From positions 620,001 through 684,000 of the forward strand of contig MCFL01000001.1 of the NCBI GenBank assembly GCA_002102555.1: a stretch of DNA of 64,000 bases, given 5' to 3'. The notes beneath the pieces were generated by a model, which did no database searches, was not told where the DNA came from, and saw only the letters and a list, made by a program, of their open reading frames with translations. The translations under genes were made by a program, and so were the position numbers. Shown here in pieces: positions 56,415 through 64,000 of the stretch (within the stretch, counting starts at the first letter, position 1; every line of letters begins with the position of its first letter). Source of the stretch: Catenaria anguillulae PL171 (Eukaryota > Blastocladiomycota > Blastocladiomycetes > Blastocladiales > Catenariaceae).

Positions 56415-57068
56415 TCAAGAAAACAAAAACTTGAGTGGATCATTGGCCTCGACTGGCCCGCCATGATCGTGATGTTGATACCCAGTTGGTAGTCCTTGAG
56501 CGATCCCATACTGTGGAACGATGCCCTGTGGGTGCGGTAGCGACGGAAAGCACTGAGCATTGGGTGGTGACACCGTTCCTTGACGTTCGCAACCAACGCC
56601 GCCAGGCATATGCGGCAAGTCGACGGTTATTGCTGCTCGCTCGGATTCCGGATTGGATGGTTGAAGCAATGACGAAGCTTGATCAGACAGGTGCATTGGC
56701 GCTCGAAGCATGTCTTCAAGTGATTGAGATGCCCGCTCATACGCCGGCGAGGTCTCAACTGAGCTGCCAATGAACCATGGTGGTTCGAATGACAGAAGCG
56801 ATGACAATACTGCATCAAGCTGGTGTTGCGAATCGTGAGGCGGTAGATGACCAGGCTCAGGTGATGAAACATTGGTGGACCTGGGCTTTTCTGGAGATGG
56901 AGGCGTCAAGGCGTGCGGAGATGGATTTTTCGGGAAATCGGCGTGTGGATTCGGGATGTCCCAGAGAGGGGTAGACGATCCCAAGCCGCCACACACGTCT
57001 TGGTATGGTTGGTCCAAAGAAGAGGGTTGCAGATGGCCGTGGTGGTACTGCTGCGTGGTAGTTCCCAC
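56415..57068 (-). CDS. Ser/Pro-rich C-terminal extension or separate ORF, unknown
   Basis: An open frame of 217 codons immediately 3' of the SANT-repeat ORF, in another frame. Its composition is Ser/Pro/His/Gln-rich (HHGHLQPSSLDQP, PHALTPPSPEKP, CFPSLPHPQGIVPQYG). It probably continues the SANT protein after an intron or a frame break between 57129 and 57068. As an independent gene it would lack any recognisable domain. Confidence 0.4.
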   Translation of the reverse strand: MGTTTQQYHHGHLQPSSLDQPYQDVCGGLGSSTPLWDIPNPHADFPKNPSPHALTPPSPEKPRSTNVSSPEPGHLPPHDSQHQLDAVLSSLLSFEPPWFIGSSVETSPAYERASQSLEDMLRAPMHLSDQASSLLQPSNPESERAAITVDLPHMPGGVGCERQGTVSPPNAQCFPSLPHPQGIVPQYGIAQGLPTGYQHHDHGGPVEANDPLKFLFS

Positions 57069-57128
57069 GCTTGGCGCCAGGAATTCTGGGCAGATTCGAG
57101 ATGCGAGCCGAACACGTTGGACGCCGGG

Positions 57129-59483
57129 CTAGGAGATGCGGAAGTGGTACTTGGATAGGATGCCACTGATGAGCTTCCTCTTGCTGTGACGTGAGACGTC
57201 TGGCGGCAAGCAACAGGCAGGAGAGTTACGGAGCACCGAGCGGTTTCGCGGAATCCAGGGTTCATGTCGGCAGCCCTTCCCTCCAAATCGGCACGTTGAT
57301 CCCTTCTCCTTCGCATCCGCCTCGTTTCCTGAGTCCTCCTCGACCTCCTTTGCCTCATTTGACACGGTAGCAGCACCCGCACGTCCTATCTCTTTGCCCC
57401 ACGCCTCCCTCAATTCATCAAACGCCTTGAAGTTCACAATCGGCTTCAAAAGCCCCTCGTGCGAATCCCCACGGCGCATACTTGCCGTCAACAAGATTTT
57501 CATTCGACGCTTCAAACTCGCTGTCGACCGATTCGCCAACAGCTGAGAGCGCGAGCCAGAGGGCCCATGCAGCATCAGGACATGCTTCCAAACATACCTG
57601 GCCTTGGCTTCCGTGGCATCAAGCAAACCGTGAACCAGTACCCGATCTTGCGCCAACGTAAAGCGTTGCTCATCACCCGAAACGGTTTTCGGGATGCCCT
57701 TGCCTGCGCGTGCGTTGGCGAGATCGTGGAGCGTTGTGATGAATGCGTCAACTTCGGGGGACAATAAGTCTGTACCGGTCGTGGACAATCGAGATGGTGG
57801 GACAACCGGGTTTGGCGTACCCGACGCCACGGTCTCGACATTCCCACGCTTTTTGCTACCACTGCTACTTGCGCCACCATCCCGCTCATCCGACCCAGAC
57901 TCTTCCTCGCCGTCGCTGTCCAAGTATGGGTCCACGGGCAACCCAAGGACGCGCCGCTCGCGAATCAGCTCGTGCGCCTTACTGCGCATTTCCTTCCGGG
58001 TCCGGAACTGGAGCACATTTGCCCGGGCACCTTGTGCACCAAACATCTCTTGCACAAACTTGTACCTGGGCCGACGACTGTTGGACAAATGGTGCAATTT
58101 GAGTCCTTCTTCAAGCGCAATCAGCTCTTCCTCGGACCAGAGCGAGTCTGGGCCCGCGGACGAGGCAGCTTCGGCGACTGTGGATGCCCAAGAGGCTACG
58201 GCCGAGTCTTTGGCAACGGCAACGGCGGCAGGCTGCGACGGAACGACGGGGTGACCGGGCGGCAACGTGTTGGGGCAGTGAGCGGGTAAGTCCTCTGGTC
58301 GTAAGCGAGGTGCCAATGCATATGTCGGTGGAGGCATTAGCTCGGGTGACAGTTGGGCCATTGATGGGTCAAACAAATGATCACGGGTTGATCGAGTCGA
58401 AGAGATTGTTGATGGGTGTGTGTGGCCAAAGGGGGATTGATACAGGTCCGCATTCAGATTCGTTGCTATGTGAGCACTGTTGGGCGGGAAAGAAGCGACT
58501 GGGGGTCGAATTGTGGGCACAGCCGCAGCGACTCTGGAGGGACCCCATTGGTGGGTGAAGGTTTGGTGGGAGAGATCAGAGTGGATATTGGCAGCAGAAA
58601 CATGTGTCGACATTGGTGGTGGCATGAGGCGGCTGACTCGGCTGTGTGCACAAATAGGAAGATGTGAGTGAGCTTGGAGCGATCGACCAGGGGGGGTTGA
58701 GCATGTGGGTACGCACTCTCGTGAACGCGCTTGCCACAAGTCACTCGCTGACAGCCGTGGCGAATGCGAGCGATGCGTAGACATGCCCGGTGTCGAATCC
58801 CTTGCGGACGAGTTGGTCGAAGACATGCCGCCGAGCCCACTGTCATCAAAATCCATCCCGGTAGCACTCGCCATTTGTATCCGGATACCACTGGAGGTGT
58901 TGATGGCACCGGCTATTGGTACATGAGCCGCTCCACCAACACTTGCCCCGTAGTGCGGCACACTCAACCGTGCGCCCTGTCTCGCCGCCTCAACCCTTGT
59001 CACTTGGTCTGCATGCATTTCGTCCTGCACCACGTCCCACAGCAGCGACGGGTTTCTGGGCAGCAGCGCGACCCATTCCAAGTACGTCTTGCACCCGGCG
59101 CCTAACCCACGCCAATGTGCACGGTCAAAGAGAACGCGCGTCTTGTCTTGCAAGTGTGCCGTTGTGAAATCGGCCAGCACGTTGGACACGGCCCCGTGGC
59201 GCCCAAACTGGTCCAGGATGGCGGCAAAGTTGTTTCCGTGCGTCAAAAGACCAATGATAAAGGCGTTGCGCTGCTCGGGTGTGAACTCGCGGCGGCCAGG
59301 TGGATCTCGTTCCCATTGATGAGGAAGAGCGAGTTGGGCGCGGCTGGAGGTATGGCCAACCGATCCAGCAAGCGCAGCGGTGTGAGGTGCTCGGTGCGCG
59401 TACAAGTGACTGCTGTGCTCATTGTTTGCCTGCATCGCGTATCCATGGATGAGGCCTGCAGGGGGTCGTTGAGGATGCGACAT
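57129..59483 (-). CDS. SANT/Myb-like repeat protein (three SANT-like modules)
   Basis: An uninterrupted 784-codon frame. Three Myb/SANT-like modules are visible. The first is near residues 65-150 (EFTPEQRNAFIIGLLTHG, FAAILDQFG, LQDKTRVLFDRAHWRGLG). The second is near 470-530 (DSLWSEEELIALEEGLKLH, YKFVQEMFGAQG, KEMRSKAHELIRER). The third is near 625-700 (FTLAQDRVLVHGLLDA, WKHVLMLHGP, RSTASLKRRMKILL). Long Ser/Pro-rich linkers separate them, and acidic clusters follow (DSDGEEESGSDERD, KEVEEDSGNEAD). Such spaced SANT modules occur in chromatin and telomere-associated proteins. DNA binding versus histone binding cannot be told apart by eye. No orthologue is proposed. The frame may continue into the 56415-57068 ORF. 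Confidence 0.66.
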   Translation of the reverse strand: MSHPQRPPAGLIHGYAMQANNEHSSHLYAHRAPHTAALAGSVGHTSSRAQLALPHQWERDPPGRREFTPEQRNAFIIGLLTHGNNFAAILDQFGRHGAVSNVLADFTTAHLQDKTRVLFDRAHWRGLGAGCKTYLEWVALLPRNPSLLWDVVQDEMHADQVTRVEAARQGARLSVPHYGASVGGAAHVPIAGAINTSSGIRIQMASATGMDFDDSGLGGMSSTNSSARDSTPGMSTHRSHSPRLSASDLWQARSRECVPTCSTPPGRSLQAHSHLPICAHSRVSRLMPPPMSTHVSAANIHSDLSHQTFTHQWGPSRVAAAVPTIRPPVASFPPNSAHIATNLNADLYQSPFGHTHPSTISSTRSTRDHLFDPSMAQLSPELMPPPTYALAPRLRPEDLPAHCPNTLPPGHPVVPSQPAAVAVAKDSAVASWASTVAEAASSAGPDSLWSEEELIALEEGLKLHHLSNSRRPRYKFVQEMFGAQGARANVLQFRTRKEMRSKAHELIRERRVLGLPVDPYLDSDGEEESGSDERDGGASSSGSKKRGNVETVASGTPNPVVPPSRLSTTGTDLLSPEVDAFITTLHDLANARAGKGIPKTVSGDEQRFTLAQDRVLVHGLLDATEAKARYVWKHVLMLHGPSGSRSQLLANRSTASLKRRMKILLTASMRRGDSHEGLLKPIVNFKAFDELREAWGKEIGRAGAATVSNEAKEVEEDSGNEADAKEKGSTCRFGGKGCRHEPWIPRNRSVLRNSPACCLPPDVSRHSKRKLISGILSKYHFRIS

Positions 59484-60139
59484 GACGGTTGCTCGTGAAT
59501 GGCACGGAAAGCGTGATAGATTGGCGAACCAGTGCGGATGCGGAGAGATGACGTCTCGGGGGATTGAATTGGAAATGCTACTTGTCGGCAGATTGAAGGA
59601 TGAGCCCTTGACCCTGGCGGGGGATATATCTCGGCAAGTCGGGTGTCAACTTTGTGCAAATGGACGCGTCGCGTCAACTCATTGAAGTCCGTCCAAGTGC
59701 CAGTGTTTTGCGACGAAAACGAAACGAGAAGGAACGCTGTAGGGAAGTGTAAGTGTGACAGGATTGGCAACGGACGGGCGTATTGAATGCGATCTAGCAA
59801 GTCAATTGCATAGTGTGGCTATAAGGGTTTGTGTCATTCAAGTGTACTTTGGTGGGTGGGATTCTTTGCGTGCCATCGTCCGTGATCAGTTTCCAATCTT
59901 TTTGCACACCAAAGCAGCTCGCTGGTGCATGTCCGCAGGTCTGCAGGGCATTTGGTCTGGGCCGCTGTGGTGCCAAGAAAAGGAACAGACGACATTGGCC
60001 GAAAGAGTAGAGATGTGAGAGTAAATCAGTTAATTGTCAAGTATATAAGTGTGGTATACAATCACGTTCAACACTTTCCAACCCAACAATCCCACTCACC
60101 ACCGATCAACTGCACAACGCATTCGCAAGTACTACAGCG
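59484..60139. other. Intergenic, SANT protein start to REX1 end
   Basis: About 650 bp with no supported gene. It should contain the promoter of the minus-strand SANT gene. A TATATAAG sequence at about 60042-60049 is more than 500 bp from any start and may be coincidental. Confidence 0.4.
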
Positions 60140-62992
60140 CTACTCCTTCACTGCAAACATGACGCATCCAGCCTTGGCCAACGCAATTGCCTTCCAATAC
60201 GCCTCCCTGAAATCAGGGTAATCCATGGGCTTTGTCACAAGCTTTTGCGCGTGCGCCTCCTTTTGCTTTGCCGACATCTTGTGCATTTCCTCGCACTCGC
60301 CTCGGGTCGAAAACACGATCAGAACACCGCCAGACGGCAGCGAGTCCCACACCGTCTTGATGTGGCGCGTCGTTTGACGCAGTACAGACCCAAGGTCTGG
60401 TTTCGACGGATCCGCTGGCGGGGTGTTGGCGCAGAGGCGGCCACCGGTGTGCCAGACGACGAAGAGTTGAGGGTCGAGTCAATGTCGTTACCGGCGGCGG
60501 CGGCGGCGGCGTCATCAGCAGGTGGTGCCGGCGCTGTCGCTTGTTGTGGATTGGGCTCATGCCCCTCGAAATGCCGCTCAACGTCGAGCAACCGGCCCCA
60601 AATAAATCCGGCATTGGTGCCCATGATGGCGTGCCGCATGCTTTGCGTCACCTCCTCGTCCGAGTACGACGCAAACAAGTGATCCTGTGCATTGCACCAA
60701 CACATCGACAGGTGAGACACATGACCAACGCGCAATGAGGAATCGGGGCAAAGAAAAAAAGACGTACCGCGGCATTCCCCTCCCTCTGACACGACCGCAC
60801 AGTATCACACCACGCCGACGTCTTCGCGGCATCGCCGCGCCTCAGCACCTGCAACAATTGATGTGCCGGATCGGATTGCCCGAAATCGGGACCCTTTGCA
60901 ATCTTGAGCTTGACCAAGTCCAAGCACGCCAGGGCGTCTTCGACCGACGAATGGCCAACGTTGCCAAACTCGGCATTGGATTTACCGTTTTGAATGGACC
61001 GCTCGAGAAACTGAGTGGCCAGGTTCTTGAGCGACGGTTTGCGAATCGTGAGCCCTTGGCCGTTTTCGACGCCATTGTGCGGCAGTTGCTGTTGTGCAAA
61101 ACAGATGGCAGTGTCAATGAGCCACGGATGGACGAGGCGGAGAGCTCTCAGGTCATTTTCGATACTACCAGGACATTACACAATGGATCAGTGAGATCAT
61201 GTGAAAAAAAAACGGGGAAACAAAACTGAAACGAGCATACCTGTGGCCAATCAAAATCGTCTCGGGCGTAATCAATCCATCAACTGCCTCTGCACGTCCG
61301 CAATCGTGACCGTGACCCCCTCCAACATGGCCGGCGTAATGCCCGAGTACTGTGTCACGTAATCGACAATGGGCTTGCTGGGCGCAACAAGCGAGTCCAG
61401 CAACACTTTCCCGGCCTCGTTGACTACCGATACGCGTGCGAGAATGTGCTCATCGGCAGCGCGGCACATTTCACAGTCGACGGCGAGCAGGACGCGCGAC
61501 TTGTCGCTTGGCTGAGGTGTGCCACGAGGGACGTTGGTCGAGACGTAGCCGTCTGGAAGAGAGGTCGCGTTGTGGGCGTCGGTTTCCGGGAGCAAGGATG
61601 GGTGGATTGGGTAGTGATGGGATTTCATGTCGGCGAGCGAGAGCAGCAGGGGCTGGACAGAGTATGTCCCATTGATGAGCGGGGCTGAATGACAACAACG
61701 CCGTGGTAGGTAGCCGGTGAGACATAACGTCGGTCAAGCGTTGACAGAGAAAGCAACGGACCGTGACGGTTGTTCTTCTTGGCCAACTTCTTTTCCTGTT
61801 CCGTCATGGGAATCTTGAGCAAGTTTGCAATCGAGTTCTCTACACGGTTCCTCGGTCCACTTGCACGCAACGGCATCAAGTACGGAAAGAGATCCGCCAA
61901 GAGTGCGGCTTCCGGGACGAGCTCGTCCGGCTTTGGCGAAATCAAGTGATCCAGGTCGTGGCGACCTGTGGGAACGTGATGTGACGCTCTACGGTTGGGC
62001 GGTAGCTCGACAGGAACCGATATCGGGTCGGCTGGGTTAAGTGTCGAGACGATGCAGTGTGGGTTGAAGCGCGGGACGTGCAAAAGGGCGAGCTTCCGGA
62101 TGTGAGTGCGGTTCTGTCCATGTTGAGGCAACCAAACGAGTGAGACACTGGGAGTGGAATATTGGGGAAACGATAGTGTACGGCGGGCACAACGAACCTG
62201 GACCATGACGAATGGTGGATTGCTTCCCTCCGAGTGAAGGCACCACAGGATGAAATCGCGCAGCTGCTCAACAGTCATTGGCTTTTTGACGTTGGCCAAG
62301 TTGAACTGGAAAGCTGGCTGCAGCAAGAAGAAGAGAACAGGAGGTGAACAATCATCCCGTGACACTCAACAAGAACGGCGGCCGTACCAAAGTCGGGGGC
62401 CGCTGAGCGACTTGAATCAACTTTTTTGATGGTGGCGCTTCCTGCGCCGTAGCATCAATTCGGCCCTCTTCATTTGCATTTGCCAAGTCGCCAGCGACCG
62501 AGTGATCTGATTCGGAATCTTGACTGCTTTCCTCGCTCGACGGCTCGGACGATTCCGAGGCCGAGCTTGACTGCTGGGCGGCCGTCGAGGAATTGGAGCG
62601 GGCGAGTGTTGCGACGTTCACCGCTGATGCGACTGCAGGAAGAACGGATGAGCTTGCTGGGTTCACTTGAGCAACGAGCGGGCTCTTGCGACCAGTTCCG
62701 GGTCCAACGCGGGCCGAGGTTGAGGAGGCGATCAAGAGGGGGATAGCGGCTTGTGGGCTCTGTGCTTCACACGAGCAAGGGCAAAATGGTCGAGACTGTG
62801 AGTGTCATGTGCGAGTCCAATGCGACTGTCGGGCTTTGACACCCCTCAAATGGATGACATACCCGTGCGCTGCTGCTTGGCCAAGCCGGCAGGCTTGTTG
62901 AGCTCCGGGTCGTCAGCAAGCGAGTTGGAACGTTGGCGCTTGCGCTGCACTTGCCGCTTGGGCAACCCTTTGTCTGATCCGTCGTCCGTCAT
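60140..62992 (-). CDS. REX1: REX1/Rnh70-type DEDDh 3'-5' RNA exonuclease
   Basis: Nuclear 3'-5' exonuclease of the REX1 family, trimming 5S rRNA and tRNA 3' ends in yeast. ATG at 62992 (MTDDGSDKGLPKRQVQRKR, a basic nuclear signal). A Ser/Glu-rich segment follows (62735-62400), then MTVEQLRDFILWCLHSEGSNP and LVPEAALLADLFPYLMPLRA. Next is the REX1-specific KSHHYPIHPSLLP and the catalytic domain: RVLLAVDCEMC (D and E), ENDLRALRLVHPWLID (D), RKPSLKNLATQFLER and FGNVGHSSVEDALACLDLVKLKIAKGPDFG (H and D) - all DEDDh residues present. The C-terminal part includes MRHAIMGTNAGFIWGRLLDV and ends SLPSGGVLIVF ... CVMFAVKE. Several short introns and some frame changes occur. Starting further upstream would run through a poly-G tract, so 62992 is preferred. 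Confidence 0.88.
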
Positions 62993-63026
62993 TCTTGCAC
63001 CGTTCGAGTGGGTAGGGTGGGTAGGT

Positions 63027-63041
63027 GGGGGGGGGGGGGGG
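63027..63041. repeat. 15-base G homopolymer in a G-rich, G-quadruplex-like tract
   Basis: Preceded by GGGTAGGGTGGGTAGGT at about 63010-63026, so at least four G-runs occur within 35 bp on the plus strand. It lies about 20-50 bp upstream of the REX1 start codon on the non-transcribed (plus) side. Confidence 0.9.
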
Positions 63042-63152
63042 AGTCGACTTGCACAGTGGGAGAGTGAAGGCAATGGCCGTCAAGGATACGGGCGGTACAA
63101 AGGGATTGCAGCCAGTCGCGGACAAGTCAGGAAAGGTCCATCGAATCAATTT

Positions 63153-63415
63153 TTAAGGTCTTGAGCCAAAAACTATCCGCGGCTGGCTGGCCGCATCACC
63201 ATCGCTCATCCTCACGAGCAGATCGACAGATCGAGCTTTTGCCATATGAAGTATGTCAATCAAGTCGTCCGCAAAATTCATGCAGGTTCTGGAGACCATG
63301 GTGGCGGTGACTTCTGAGAGCCGGGCTGTCACTGACCCCGAATGGAAGGCCATGAACAGCAAGGATTGGTGTGTACAGACGTGTATATTTCCCGTTCATC
63401 GAGGAGCTCGGCCAT
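63153..63415 (-). CDS. Small unknown ORF, possibly one frame break
   Basis: From an ATG at 63415 (MAELLDEREIYTSVHTNP), a frame change near 63365 leads into LLFMAFHSGSVTARLSEVTA, then FADDLIDILHMAKARSVDLL and a stop at 63153. The spliced or corrected product would be about 87 residues of ordinary composition. No family recognised. It sits between REX1 and QCR8, both on the same strand. Confidence 0.3.
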
Positions 63416-63665
63416 GGCTGCAAGAGCCCTCAGCGCCCGTAACGCAGAGGTCCAGACATCGACCTGTATTAAGAGAACTATTCAAGTGCAACAAAGGGTA
63501 CGGTGGGGGCAAGAAACAAACAAGACGGCGACAATGGATCGATTGACTGACAAACAACAAATGAATACATCCCCCCAACAAGCAGTCAGTACCAGAGCCC
63601 ACTAATGAGTGCCTCAAGTTCCTGGGCAAAGAAAACAACGAACCTCGTCCAACCAAAGCACACGC

Positions 63666-63916
63666 TTAGTGCTCGGCATGGGCATGACCCTCCTTGGTGT
63701 GGTACCAAGCGTACTTTTCGGAGCAGTACGAGTAGACGTAGTAACCGAAAGCAACGGGGGGAATGATGTAGGGAGCCTGAGCCATGGTGCGGCGGAACAC
63801 GTTGTGGACACCCTTGGAGATGGCGCCGGCAAAGGCACGTTGGCGGAAGGGCGAGATTTGGTAAGTGGTGATGTTGTTTTGCGCTTGGTGCTTGCCACCC
63901 ATGTGACCCCACCAGC
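63666..63916 (-). CDS. QCR8: Cytochrome bc1 complex subunit 8 (QCR8), main exon; 5' exon outside window
   Basis: Complex III ubiquinone-binding subunit, inner mitochondrial membrane. The exon begins after a CCCACAG acceptor (AG at 63918-63917) with GWWGHMGGKHQ, the QCR8 N-terminal signature. It continues YQISPFRQRAFAGAISKG, NVFRRTMAQAPYIIPP and a TM helix (FGYYVYSYC), ending GHAHAEH at 63666. The length (about 83 residues plus a short first exon) matches fungal QCR8. A branch-point-like TACTCAC precedes the acceptor. I see no good donor for the first exon between 63920 and 64000, so the ATG is probably beyond the right edge. Confidence 0.93.
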
Positions 63917-64000
63917 CTGTGGGAGTAGATGTCAAGAAGAAGGGTGAGTAAATGAATTGGCACATTGCTTGGGGTCGAGACGACGGAGGAGGGAGATGGG

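Noticed and set aside
1-64000. Mobile elements, CRISPR arrays, rRNA or prokaryotic operons
   Set aside because: No transposase, integrase or reverse-transcriptase motifs, terminal repeats, spaced direct repeats or Shine-Dalgarno-linked gene strings were seen. Introns and gene content are eukaryotic.

Overview
The window looks like nuclear DNA of a flagellated (zoosporic) early-diverging fungus, most plausibly a Blastocladiomycota relative. This is inferred from gene content and has not been searched against any database. The GC content is moderate to high. Genes are close together and carry short GT-AG introns of about 60-100 bp. Mitochondrial, fungal-type ABC transporter, WLM protease and ceramidase genes sit beside genes typical of flagellated cells: PIH1, LRRC23-like, LRRC46-like and an RFX factor. 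It also has class C GPCRs and a nicastrin, which are absent from most non-flagellated fungi. I saw no tRNA, rRNA, CRISPR array or transposon.

Layout. 1-12 kb: 5' part of an HGSNAT-like membrane acyltransferase, an alkaline ceramidase, PIH1, two unknown low-complexity genes, one doubtful plus-strand gene, and a PP2C phosphatase. 12-21 kb: a two-TM Pro-rich membrane protein, a small orphan ORF, and two tandem class C GPCR paralogues, each with a cytosolic PH-like tail. 21-31 kb: TIM10 and COX6A head to head, RFX and LRRC23 head to head, then the mitochondrial tRNA-modification GTPase MnmE/Mss1. 31-46 kb: a membrane-anchored double amidohydrolase, a Wss1-like DNA-protein crosslink protease, an ABCC transporter, an LRRC46-like protein and a fatty-acid desaturase. 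46-64 kb: a broken RhoGAP-like gene, TRM11, ZW10, nicastrin, a SANT-repeat protein, the REX1 exonuclease and complex III subunit QCR8 (5' end off the window).

The genes do not form one pathway. Themes are flagellar assembly and its likely regulator, mitochondrial import, respiration and RNA modification, and membrane signalling, lipid and transport functions.

The most important caveat is that nearly every conserved multi-exon gene is broken by single-base frameshifts. Where I could compare with the expected protein, most fit loss of one base from a run of 2-4 identical bases. The essential genes COX6A, TRM11 and MnmE-neighbourhood genes are intact in sense but some need such corrections, so uncorrected assembly indels are the first explanation. 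The second GPCR has about nine breaks against three in the first and could instead be a pseudogene. Exon boundaries below were read by eye from splice signals and family expectation. Start codons are given as best guesses.
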